A program made the translations under genes and the position numbers. 64,000 bases of DNA from Ciona intestinalis (taxonomy: Eukaryota; Chordata; Ascidiacea; Phlebobranchia; Cionidae), in NCBI RefSeq assembly GCF_000224145.3, contig NC_020168.2:6491792-6555791 (forward strand), read 5' to 3'. Below the pieces are notes generated by a model. The model was given only the letters and a program-made list of their open reading frames with translations, did not search any database and was not told the DNA's origin. Positions within the stretch are counted from its first letter, which is position 1; every line of letters begins with the position of its first letter. Positions 20,560 through 34,200 of this stretch are shown in pieces.

Positions 20560-22294
20560 TAACTTACAAAGTTACATGTGTGGTTATTCATGTGCAGGCG
20601 TGAGGTGTAAAAAACAGAACACCTGTGTCATTTTTTTTTATTTCTGGTACAAAGGAATTTTATTTTTTTGTCATGTAAAAAATATTTTTATTTTTTTTAT
20701 GTATATGGCTACACAAGATTTTATATTTTTTACTCAAGAAGTTTCACTTCCTAAAGTATTTCATTTTCCTTATGTATTTGGGTTTATGAGATTTTGTCCA
20801 AACGTACATAAAAAAAAAGAAATATTTTGTGTACATGCATGCATGACTAAATATCATGTATCAGAATACATGTTTGTTTTGTCTCATGTTGCATATACAT
20901 AATTAAATAAATCGAACAAAGCTATACCTGTGGAAATTTGTATAGAGGCATGAGGTGTATAAAACAGAACACCCATTACATTTTGTCTTGGGTACAACAA
21001 TTTTTCCTACATTTGGTATGACATTATCATCTGCATCAATCTATTTACATTCTGTTTGGAAATTTTTTTTCTACAGCACATTTGTTTTTCACATTTATTT
21101 TTAGGCAACCCCCTACATTTGTTCTCCCCCATGCTTATCTCGCGCCAATTCCCTAAACATCTGGTCTTTACTCCTGTCCGGAACATTTTTTGCAGAGAGT
21201 TTCCTATTGTCTACCTCTACCACAATCCATTTACACTGTTTCGAAAATTTTTTTGTATTACATATTTCCTGCCTAAATTTGTTATCTCAGACCACCCCCA
21301 TAAATATCATGCCTTTCTTTCCTGTCTAAAACCCCTTTCTTTTCAGCACAACAAATTTTTACACCAATGGTGATCATGTTTATAACAAAAACAACTCAAC
21401 AAATTAAGCATGCCGACATTTACCCAAGCAACATGTGAACCTCAGCATATACACAAAGCACCACTTAGCTTTAAAAAGGAAATAAAAATAAGAAACAGTT
21501 TTCTCCTTTAACATTTCACTAAAAACATCGGACTTTTTACTTTCAAACACATCAGAATCGATATATTTTATTGGCTAGTTGGGGTTTAGGAAACTGTATT
21601 ATTATCATCATATTTTCCTAATAACAAGTGGTGAAGGCACTTTGTTGAACAATATGCTAATTCATGTCAATTCAAGGTGACAATGTAGGGGGTGGGGCTG
21701 ATGAAAAACTAAACGAAGATGGAACGTTGGTGTTGTCGAATCTGTATCCTCCAGTTTTCTCAATCTTTTTCGACTCTGGAATTTTAAATTTAAATTAGAG
21801 AAAAAATTTAAAATCGCCTGTATTTGTATACATATGAAAAAATAAAATATCCCAAAAAATGAAAACAGATAAAAACCTTGTTCACCCATATACATGAGAA
21901 AAAATATTCTTGTGCACCAATGTGTGAAAAAAATAAAAAAAATAATTTTAAATAAAAAAAGAAAAATCTTGTGTACCCAGGAGTATAAAAAATAAATAAA
22001 AAACTTTTTTACCTAAAAAAAAATCTTGTGTGCCATGCATAAGAAAAAATAAAAACATAAAAAAAATCTTGTGTAACTGTATACATGAGAAAAAATAAAA
22101 ACATTTTGTGTACCATTTTACACAGAAAAAAAAGAAAAAAAATTGTATTTCATAAAATAATAATCTCGGGTACCCATGTGTGTAAAAAAATTAAAAAAAT
22201 TATTTCACATAAAAAAAATAAAAAATTTTGTGTACCCATATACATGGAAAAATAATTTTATTACATGAAAAAAATAAATTCGTGTACTAATGTG
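20560..22294. repeat. AT-rich degenerate repeats flanking the importin 3' end
   Basis: From about 20620 to 20900 a degenerate 'ttttttgtgtac..atgtata..ttttattttttt' pattern runs in one orientation. From about 21820 to 22294 the complementary pattern ('gtgtacccatatacatgaaa', 'aaaaaataaaaa') runs about ten times in the other, up to an assembly gap. Between them (20900-21671) is T/C-rich sequence that may be the 3' UTR of the leftward importin gene. The Reeler-EGF and importin genes converge here (stops at 20375 and 21672). Confidence 0.5.
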
Positions 22295-25200
22295 NNNNNN
22301 NNNNNNNNNNNNNNNNNNNNNNNNNNNNNNNNNNNNNNNNNNNNACACTTTGGTTTCAATGCAAGCGCCTAAACCACTGAGCCACGGCGCCGGAAGAATT
22401 ATAACCCGTAGGTGGCAACACAATCAATTAGTGTGTTTTACTGTTATACCCTGACCAATTATTAAAGCCCACACCCAACCCTTACAAATATGAACTTGTT
22501 TGAACGCGACAAACTCGTCAATCGCCGCATCTTCCGCTTCCAATAATGTTGGAAAAGATTCCAACATCGTTTCTCCCTCCGCTCCTAATTCATCCTCGTC
22601 GTCGTCGTCATCATCTTCGTCATCCTATTTATTAAATCTCTATCTTTTATTTATATGATATTTATGTGCGTATTTTAATTTATAGAATCGGACCATAAAA
22701 ATAAAAATATTTTATGTTTATTTTTTTAAACTTTTTTTTTCCTGACATTTTATTAAACTGTTTGCATGTTATCCCTGTCTATTTTCTATTTTTATTTAAC
22801 TTTTATCTGCTGTTTTACGACCTATATATATTTTAACTCTGTACTTTATGTCTCTGTGTTGTCATATTATACCTTGTCTTATTTTTTAATTTTTATTGTT
22901 TTGTAAAAATTTTAAACTTTCTGTATTTTTGTTCTCTTTCAAGTTGTTTTCTGGGCCTTTTTATTACCTAAAACTGAGTCTTTGTACACAACATATAAAA
23001 TCTGAGCACATGGGAGACCTGGGAAGCAAGTCTATTACCCAACACTCAGGGTGCTACCATCTAGTCCCCACTGAGGCAGTTTATAGACACTCAATCATAT
23101 AGATTCTATTATATAAGGGTGAGGTCTTCAGTGAGGCACACCTGAGACCTGGAATGTAGCTCTATTACGACAACACCCAGGGTACTATAATCTAGTCCCC
23201 ACTAAAGCAGGTTTAGACACTCAACCAAAAAGATTTTATTTTATAAAAGTGATGTCTTCAGTAAGGCACACATAGCGGTATAGCTACCATCTAATCCTAA
23301 CTGAAGAGACTCAATACTAGAGATTCTAATATACAAGCGTGTGCTCTTCAATGAGGCACATCTGACACCTGGTTTGTAGGTCTATTAGACTATTACTCCA
23401 ACATCCAAGGTTCTACCATCACTGAACCAGTTTATAGACACTCACTAAAAGAGATTCAATAACTGTGAGGCATGGTTCTACCATCTCAACTACAACCCTC
23501 AACACTGCTAATACTAAACCTTCCCTTCCACTCACACTGCATTGCGTTCTTGAAGATCGTAAACTCCTCAACCTCGTTATCGGAGTCCTCCAATATGCTG
23601 TTGAAACTTTCAAGGTCTGTCTCCTCATCGGAATAAATAGAACTCGTATCAGATGATTTTTCCTGAAACAACCTCAACTGCTAAGTGCTAACCTATGGCA
23701 GCCTGTCTATTACTCGCACCCTAGACTTGTTTGCTTGCTTTCATATTTTCAAATCTAACTGAACATAACTAAAGATTTATTTTAATATTTATAAAAATAA
23801 AAAAATATAAAAAAAAAATTGAGAAAAATTTAATTTAAGTGAACATTTAAATAAAAAGTGAATTAAAAAAACAAATACAAATTTGGGCACAAACTGCATT
23901 AGGGAACACTGGTATAAATCATGTTTGGAAACACTGGGGACTATTTGAATAAATTACATTTTTGTATGAGGCTTAAAAAATTTTGTCAAAACAGATAAAA
24001 ACAACATTGGGGAAAAATGGTATAAACTACGTTGGAAAAAACTCAATTAACGAGGACTATAAAATAAATAAAATTACCTAAACTTTTTATATTATTTTAC
24101 ACTTTACCTTGGCAGATAATAAAAAAAAACAGTAGTGTACAAGCCACCCATCTTAGTCTGCAGCATTAAAAAAAATTTGGGCATAAATAAAAAAATTGTT
24201 GGTAAAACAGATAAAAAACACTGGGAAACATTAGTATAAATCACTTTTGGAAAAACTGGTATAAAAAATGTGAAACACTGCACCCACCTTGGTTTGCAAC
24301 ATCTCCAAATATTCGGCAGACTCCTCGTCAATCTCGTCTTCATCAGATGCGAGTTCCGCTTGTTCGTAAACTTCCTCCTCGTCTTCTTCGTCCGAGGAAT
24401 CATCGGAGCTGTTGCTGGATGTTTCCCCTCCTTGTACTGATGGGGGGAGGATAGGGGTTATAATGGGAAGACTTTATTGTACCTATAACAGCTTAAGCTA
24501 TTCTATACGGGTGAGATTCTACAGGGAGGACACACAATGGATACTCCCCCTCCTTGTACTGGTGGGGGGGAGGGGAGGTTAATATAGATGGGAAAATAAA
24601 ATGTAATGAGGGGATTGGGCAACAAAGTTTCTATGCTTTCAGGTGTTTAGAAGGATAGAGAGAGCCATGCTAAATGACTCCTCTTTTTGTACTGCAAGGA
24701 TGAGGGGTAATGTGGGTGAGATGGGGCAAATAGGTTTTTATTGGGTGAAGACTGTATTTTAAATGAGCGGATTCTCTCTTAAGCACACAATGGGATCCTA
24801 TAATGAAACCCGATACTGAAAAGCTGACTTCCTTGGGATTAACGCTTTCAAAAGGTTTGGACTTCATTCAATGTAAAGACATGGTGTATCAACAGCTTTA
24901 TTGGTTGGTAAACTAGAGTTAAATGGTGGCAAGTGTAACTTAAGAGTTTTTTTTTATGGGTGAGGTCCTTGTCGAGGACCTGGGATTTAGGCCAGCGGGT
25001 TAAGAGTTACTTTGACATTCGTACCAACATTACCTTTATAAGCTCGTACCAACCCTTGGAACAACATTATAAGAGATGGGATGAACTGGCTCGATATTTC
25101 GTTGATACAAGCTGGTCTATTAGGGAGATCCATCAAGGTACAAATACCAAGCACACATACTCGTCGATCGTGGATACTGGGGGGGTAAGGATATTGTTAA

Positions 25201-28200
25201 TATTAGTTTGTGTGTTTCTTGTATAATGTTAAAATATGCAGTGGGATATTTCTATATTTTATAAATGGGTGAAGTTCTGACAGTAAATTAAGATTTTTTA
25301 AATATATATTACTCTGGCATGAACGAATTAAATGTGCTTTTGTTTTCATATTACTCTAAAAGGGCCTGGTTCTATAACTAAATGAAAGAAATTCATTTTT
25401 AATTTTTTTTTAATAAGTATTACTCTGACCTGTATGAAATAAAAAGAATAATTTGCCAGCAAACGACTGTTTATTACCTTATTTGTAATAAATGCAATTT
25501 AAGACTCACAACTAGTATTATGACATCACAACTCACCCCAAGAAACAATCGACATCATTAATCCACTGTCGGAAGAATTGTTCGGAAATTGTTTCGGTCG
25601 TGTTTGGAAACCTCATGCTCTCCAATGTTTGTAGAAGTAATGTGGGGTTGTAATATAACGCGGCAATCACCTGATGCCATGAAATTATTCATATTTAGAC
25701 AAATATATCTGCATGTTGCGCACTTTAATTAGAAATTTAATTATTTTATTTCAGTTTAGGGTAAAAATGTTGAAACACTTTTATAAAAAAATATTATTTT
25801 TGAAACTAGGTATTGAAAATGTGATTTTTGATACATAAAAGTTAGAATAAAAACATAATGAAACTTTAATTTAAAAAGTTTCAAAGTAGTACAAGCAGTT
25901 TAAATAACAACACTGAAAAATTTATACAAGTCTTTGGGAAAAAACATTAAACGAAAAAAAATATCCAATATATAGTTTCAATCTTTGGAAAAACGGGAAT
26001 AAAGAAAAAACTAGTTTAAAAAATGAGATTTCGAACAGCAAAAGTTAAATTTACAAAACTTTGCTTTAAACAACATAAAAATTTTATAGAAATATTTAAA
26101 ACTGTCCTCATACTCACAACTTGCAAACACATGGTTCGAAGCTCACTCGTCTTAACTTCTTTCGTCAACCGAGACAACGCAACTTCGACAAATAACGGGA
26201 TACACTAGAGGGAGGTATAACTAGAAACATTAAATAGAAATAACATATAAAGTAGGGATGACGGAAAAGTCTAGTAATTTAACTATTTATATTATACTTA
26301 TTAGTAGGGATTTATTCTAATCTGTATTTTAGCAATATTGTGCTGTAACAACTGCCATTTTTTGCTAATACCCGTTGCTTTACGTTTCAGTAAATTATGA
26401 AAATGACATCCATATACATTAGTAATGACATACACTTCATATGTACCAATATATACCAGTGACCCAGTATATATACACATAATCACATATAACCACCAAC
26501 ATTCATTCACAACGACAAACCTGGTCAATCTGTCCCCTGCATTGTAAGATTATCACCTCAAGTAGTTTAGCTGCGTGGCATTCAGGGTCTTCTCCACTTT
26601 CCTTAGCAAGAACCTACACACAAGAATATGTTTTGATATTTTTATTTCATTGACTATTATGGACAGGACTTCAGTGAGGCACACCTGAGGTCTGGGATGT
26701 AGCCGTGGCATAGTGGTTAGCGCGCCTGCCTGTAACCCAGAGGTGATGGGTTCAAGGGACGTTGCCACTATTCTGGGCGTATGTGTCCTTGGGCAAGACA
26801 CTTAACGACAATTGCTCCAACCCAGTGGTCAGTGTGGTCACTAATGGGTTGTCCAAATTATCAGCAATACATAAAAAAAATGAAAAATTCCAAAAAAAAT
26901 AATCACCCACAAAGTAACATACATGGTAACTCGTAAGCTGGCACGAGGTGCTAAACCCGTGTGATAACGACTGTCATTTTCCGGCCACGCGAGGATTTAC
27001 ATTCATTCATTCATGTAGTTCTATTATTCCATTCCCCAAAAAAACCACTGAAGTAGTTTATAGACAGTTAATAATACAGTTGTGTATTAGGCGCCTAAAC
27101 ACCACAATCTAAATATTCCATAAAACTTCCATGTTACCTGTTTACACATCCCAAATATAAGTTCCAAGTATTTAGGGTTAGATAATAATGTTGGAGTATC
27201 AATAGTGCAGAAGTTGTGTAAGACTGGCATCATATCAGTGAAGTAATCGAACCCGTCCTCCTGAATGAATGGGGAGTTTTAATAATGGGGTTTGATTGGA
27301 TTATCGGTAAGTTAAGTCCAGTTGCAAGTTTTTAATGTTGGGGTTTCAATTTAGAATAAATATAAGTTCTATGGTTGGATCATGACATATAGTATTGTAT
27401 TACCAAGCTTAACAACCTATTTGTGTAGAATAATGTATTAACATACCTTACTAAATAATAATACACATAATAGAAAAATGTAAGATTGGTTTTAAACTAC
27501 AATAATATGACTGCTTTACTATTTTCTAAGAGGAGGTATTCTGATTTTACAAAAATATATATTTTTTTAAAATAATATTCAGGGAGGGGAGGGTTCGGAC
27601 CGCCTTGCCCCCCGCCCTTGTATACGCCCCTGCAACATGGTATATATAATGTAACTATTATTACACACAGCAATGTATTTAACACAATAACATATATATG
27701 TATATACAATGGTTAAATACAACATAACATGTAGTACAGCTAAACAGCTGCATTATCATATACCATCTGTAATACTTCAGATGGGCCCACCCTCCCACCC
27801 CAGGTTTGGTGCCCATATATTACCTGGAATACTTCCGATATAAGGTGCAGGGCTTCCCACATTGGTGGAGATATCGCTTGGCAGGTGAGGGAATACATGA
27901 GTGAGCAGATCTCTTCATAATAATCTGGGAATAACTTATAGTAAGCTTTTCATAACTGTATAGATTATATTATGCCAGTCAGGGGAGCTAACAGAAATGT
28001 ATATTACCGTAATACTAATACTCTAGCCAGTTAAACAATAATAATTACAAAGTGATAAAAAATCTGCAATAACTATAAAAAAGTCGACAAAACAAAATGA
28101 AAAAATATTTCGTGTCCCTAACACTATAAACACACACACACATGTACATCCTAGATCTCAGGTGTGCCGCACTGAAGACTTCACCCATACAGAATATTAA

Positions 28201-31200
28201 TCGAAACACAAGCACCCAGTGGCGCAGCCAGGGGGGTTTTGGGTGTCGCAAACCACCCTTTTAAACCCCCCCAAAAAAATTAAAAAAAAAAATTTAAAAA
28301 TTATTTTTGAATTTTTTTTTATTAAATCCCACCCCTCCTTATTATTTTTCTGACTGCGCCATTGCACGCAGGACGCACCTATATTCCTGGTCTTTAAAAC
28401 ATGAGCAACAAGAGGAGCGACGATTGATTCAAGTTGAAGCGTGATCTCCCTCTCTTCCTCCATCATATCAAGCACGGTTTCTATGGTACTGAGAATCCCT
28501 ATGGCAGTGACAGCTTTATCATCGTTATTGTCCCCAGCGTCACCTGTTGCCCCGTCAGCGTCACCGCTACAACTTGCAACTACTTTGAGGAACGTAGCTG
28601 TCTGTGTGGATTAATAAGTACAATGATTAAGGGCTATATTATGATAAAACCTAGTTGTTTTAGCTATGTTTGCTTGTGTGTAGGTATTCCTAATACTTTT
28701 TAGGAGCAGGGATGTAAATGGGGCAAAAAACAACTGGGCTTCGCCCAAATTGCGTGTCCCAAGGTGCCCAAATTAGTAAAGAAACACTCTACTTTTTCTC
28801 CTTCTCTTTTCTTTATGTGTTTGGTTAATGTCAACTCTGACAAATAGTACTACGCTAGGTTACTTGGTAAGCATTATCCTAAAACCTCACCCATATAATC
28901 AAGAATACATAGTACTTAAAAACATATTGTAGATATATTTCTTTATTCCATAATTAGGCAGTATCTCACCAAGTTTTGGGTAATCTCCACAGCATAAGGT
29001 ATAACATGCTCACAATAAAGACAAATAACCTTCTGCACAATCGACGTGAGATCGTCATTTTCAGTTTCGTGTACGAGTTGCAGCAAAGCTGAATAATATC
29101 ATGCGTGATGAATAATATCATGCGTGTGTAAAATAGCGTTGCGAGCAGTGGCGCAGCCAGGGGGGTTTAGGGTGTCGCGACCCCCCCCCCTTTATTTTTT
29201 TCTGGCTGTGCCACTGGTTGCAAGTGTAACGAGAATTAGTCCAAAACATGAAGAGTCCAGGACAGAGCTGCACTATACACATAAGCGCCACGGGTGTTGG
29301 GGTAATGGGATATAATTTGGCTTGAATTCTAGGTCTTTGAAGAGGACCTCACTCAAACAGGATGGCATAAAATTGAGTGACACTGGCGCCATTTATTAAA
29401 TAAAAACTTAATTTCTAGTGGCAAATTAAAAATATTTACCAAATACCAGAGTAAATTTCTAGGTTGAAAAGTTACCACATTATATACACAAGCTACAAAT
29501 GAAATTTTTTAGAATATAACTGACCTTGCATAATAGGCCTCACATGTTGCACACAATGTTTCTCAGCTATCTCCTGCTCGGACAAAAACTCCTGCAATGC
29601 CATTGCGGCTTCTACTCTTACAGGTAAATCCCCATCGTTGAGAAGAAGATGTTTCAACGCTTCAGCAGTCGCTATAATATTTTCCTTTTTCTTGAACTTT
29701 GCTTCGCTGAAGTGTTGCACCACCCAGCAAGCCTGTGAGTGATAGCATTGTTAACTCCAAATATTTCAGTAAAATGGAAACAATTCGGTAAAAGCTAAAG
29801 TTCTGCTGGAGAACTACAATTAAATCGTTTTATCCTATGAGGTGAAGACTTAGCAAATTATTTATGCCCCACAGTTAAATTGTTAATTGCACTTATACAT
29901 TATTACATATCATAAAGACGTTATCCACCAAAGTAACTTCAATGAATACGAATAGTAAACCTGACTTACCCGAGCCCTCATGAAGCCATAATCGCTTTGT
30001 AGCTCCGGGATCACGTGGGTCCTCAACATCAGTTCAAGTTGATCTTTATACATCTTCCTCTTAAGCAAGGTATCAGCAAGTGATCCAATGATGTGGAGAG
30101 CTCCGTCCCGCCTCCGGATTAACTCTTCCGATGTTGCAGCATCAGTGAGGACACTGGGGGAGAATGGGACAAATTTAAACAAGTTTAATGTTTTATACAT
30201 CTTGATTTAGTCTATTTTTACAATAGTTCTATTTTTATTTTTATGGCGATTCTTTCACCAACTTCACGAGCCTGTATTACATCACATGATATTCCTTTCA
30301 ATAAATACAACTTTAGTTATAAATGCCATAATTAAAACCCTATGTCGCTGGTGTGTTGCATGACTGGCAAAGTTTGCGAAATGCCTCCTAATAAAGATGT
30401 TCTAACACATCCACTGGTTTAAAACCTGATGTAACCAACAAAACCCATTATAAAACTGAACCAACCTGTAGCAAAATCCCATAGTTTTTTGAAGAACTTG
30501 TTTTCTTTTTGAGGCAGCTGAATGTAAAAGATGTTGCGCAGCACTTGCAGGTGACAAAAAGTCTTCAAATATATCTGGAAACACAGGAAGCGTTAAGTTA
30601 CAGTTTATCCACACACTGCAATATTTTCAGCAACTCGACTGTGGGCATGCGAGTGGCAACCATGGATAAGTAACTCAAGTTCCCACCCACAAGTATAACA
30701 TCAGGGGCGCAACCAGGGGGGCTGTTTTGCTGTCATGACAGCCCCCTTTTCCGCAGACACGCACGCAGCCAGAAAGGGCTAAGACGCACACACACGCGTT
30801 GCATTCAATATTACATTCATTCGCTTGGAATTGGAACAAATTTTCGTTCAATTGTTCTGTCACTTGTCCTATTGCAACGTAACTATTAATTATGACGTTT
30901 CATAATATAACAATCGGGAGGAATGTGCCCACTGCCCAACCAACCACGAGATCGAAACTTCGTGTATGAGCGTCACATTTTTACGCTCTGCGCCGGCGTA
31001 GGAAATAAAGGAAGACGCATGCGGTAGCATACATTCCACACCTAACAAGCGAAGCAATCGATGTGAATTTATTCTCGTGAAAAGTGACGTAATGAAACTC
31101 TGGTTCTCGTGCGGTGCCAACAAACAATATTTTTTGGCTTTCATCCAATCTCGACCGGGCAGTACTTTGAACTATTATATTACAATCTCTGCTGGTTCCA

Positions 31201-34200
31201 ATTTACTAATAGCATCGCTCCTCACTCTTATATTAGCACTTCACCTAAAAAAACACATAATCGCGGTTTATCTGCATATAAAGCAGTGGTTCCCAAACTT
31301 TATTTACTCGCTTTACACTTTTAGGTTCATGCNNNNNNNNNNNNNNNNNNNNNNNNNNNNNNNNNNNNNNNNNNNNNNNNNNNNNNNNNNNNNNNNNNNN
31401 NNNNNNNNNNNNNNNNNNNNNNNNNNNNNNNNNNNNNNNNNNNNNNNNNNNNNNNNNNNNNNNNNNNNNNNNNNNNNNNNNNNTGTATTACAGCAAGCGA
31501 CATTTGTTATACCACGCTAAGGATATAATACTGTGGATATTAAAGTGGCAACCATAGATAAGCCACCGAAGCACCAACAATAATAACTCACCAAACTTCA
31601 TCCTAATATATTCATGCGGATCATCTTCCCAAACCTCTTTGTCTTCATCAGTGAAACACATCAGAGGGAAAATGATGTCTTTTAATAAATCCTGGAACAA
31701 CAAGCATGATATAACACAAGCCTGCAACTATTTCTATATAGCAGCTCGTCCGGTATATAAAAACTAGTGTGGAATATATAAAAACTAGTGTGGAATAATT
31801 CCCTGACAAAGCCTTGCTGAACGAAAGAAACCTTAGGAATGCACTACATTTGCATACTAGACGAGTCGCTAAAAGAATATATAAATTATATACATTATGC
31901 CTGGTAGCGGAACTAACAGAATATTACATAAGCTACTACAGCAATAATTAGTGTGCACAGAACTTCTGTTCTGATGACTGGCTCAAATATGTCTTTTAGT
32001 AAGCCTACCTAGAAAGAAAAAGAAATAAGCTCATAAAAAAGTTCATAAAACCCCTTAACAACAGATTGTAAACAGACAGATAAAACACATGTATATTACA
32101 ATAGGAGTAAGCACAGCATCTGAGGTATTGAAACAACTTCTACAGCATGCTACACTGTAGGACCTCATCCATATGGAATAGAAACACTTACATGGTAGGC
32201 TCCCTTCATAACTTTCCATGTATGCGCGTGACTGACAGATTGGTCAAGGAAATGCAAAGCTTGNTGTAAGACACGAGGTGCCACATATTCCTTGTTGCGG
32301 TAAGCGTCAAATATCTTCAACAGAACTTGGAGGATGCTCACTGTGGTGGATGTAATGGGGATTATTTGTTGATATTAACAGATAATATGGGAAGGTGGTT
32401 GTATCACTGTGTAGGTTAGGTCAAGTTGTGATATTGTGCTAAATGGAATAGTGATATTCATATATGGTACATATATGGGTGGTTTCTTATACACCAGACA
32501 CACATGTTGTGTTCATACACCTCATTCTCGCTGTCTAATTATAGCATGGGTGTCTTCTTAAACACCAGACACACATGGTGTATTTATACACCTCATGCTC
32601 ACTGTCAAGTTTTAACATGAGTGTCTTCTTAAACACCAGACACACATGGTGTATTCATACACCTCAGACCTCACACTTACTATCAAAGCTGTATGTTTAT
32701 TGATTAAGATATGTCATCTATAATTCATTTACCTAATCAGCAAGAGTTATAGAAATTACAGCTTTAATCCCCTACACAGTAATATAAGTAAGTACAATAC
32801 ACAATGTATAGGTAACCTCAACAATAACAGTACCCAGGTTAAACATATATTAATATAAGTAACTTTAATAATCACCTGTGTATCGTTTAAGGAAGAATTC
32901 AGAGAAAGCGTTGTATTCCTTAGTCACGCTGCCTGGACTTCCATACCTTGTCGTGGGTAATGAGATGTTAAACAAATATACAAGTCATAATAAACAACCA
33001 GATTTAAATATATATACACCATCACTTCAACATTAAATAGAATCAAACAACGATTAAAATTGAGGACAAATAGAATTAAACAAACGAAAAAAAAATATAC
33101 CCACAAATAAAGAAAGTGTAAAATAGAATATTACGAAAGCCTGGCTATAGATTGTTTAACATGAGAATAAAACAACATATATTAATTTTTACCAAAAGTT
33201 TTAAAACTAAAAACTATGAAATCACAAATATTAATAAGGTTACAAAGAAACAGTCTTAAAGTTTACCTTTCAAACATCCTTGCTAGGAAATGCACGGCCC
33301 ACTTTTTACTTTTCCACCAAGGTAGCTCGCATCTCTCAAGTTCATCCACCTGTCAATCAAAAACAATATTAATATAAGGTGAAATATTTCTATTAAAATA
33401 TATAACTGTACAGTGGGGCAAAGCAAGTCTATAATGCAACAATATTAAGATAATATGAAATATTTCTATTAAAATATTTAACAACGGAGAGAGTTAAACC
33501 TTTATATCTATTGAAATTACTATAAATAACGGCTCAATTATAAGTTCTGTGGCAAGCCTGTGGTGTAGTGGTTAAGCACTGTAGTTGTAACCAAATGATA
33601 CCGGGTTCAACACCCAATGCTGCCACCATTGTTGTATATTATGTATCTTTGGCCAAAACATTTAAATTCATACTGCGCACTAATGGTAATTGATTGTCCA
33701 AATTATCACTTATATAAAAAACCTCACCAACAAAGTTACATACATGGTTATTATATGGAAGCAGGCACAAGGTGTATGAAAGTGAAAAAAGCAACATATG
33801 TTTAAAGACTGTTGATTCCGTTGATTGCAACCATTCATACAACTAAACTTTGTCCTATGACTCATGACTCAAACAGTCGCCTACACCATGTGTGTAAATA
33901 GTGAAGGTGAATGGAATTTGCCACAAGTCCATTGCATATGTGCATATACAAAACACTTTTGAACTTTTTATCTGAATTTTAGGCATATACAATTTTTTTT
34001 TATATGAATTTTATCAGTCAATAATAGTAAAAACAAAAAAGTAATAACTATGACTGTCTTTTCAGTTGTTACAAATATTCCTATATTTATACAAAGCATC
34101 ATAGCAGTATAAATTAAAGAATAAAGAGAAAAACACAAATGTTAAAAACTCCTTTAAAGTTGCTACAGCCTACACTATTCTAACAATTAATGAATTTTGG

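Noticed and set aside
21056-21373. 105-residue plus-strand open frame rich in Phe, His and Pro
   Set aside because: Lies in T/C-rich DNA likely to be the importin 3' UTR on the other strand; no domain, no splice context.
26702-26775. tRNA gene
   Set aside because: A and B boxes are present but the stems do not pair as in a real tRNA and it is fused to a SINE body and tail repeated elsewhere.
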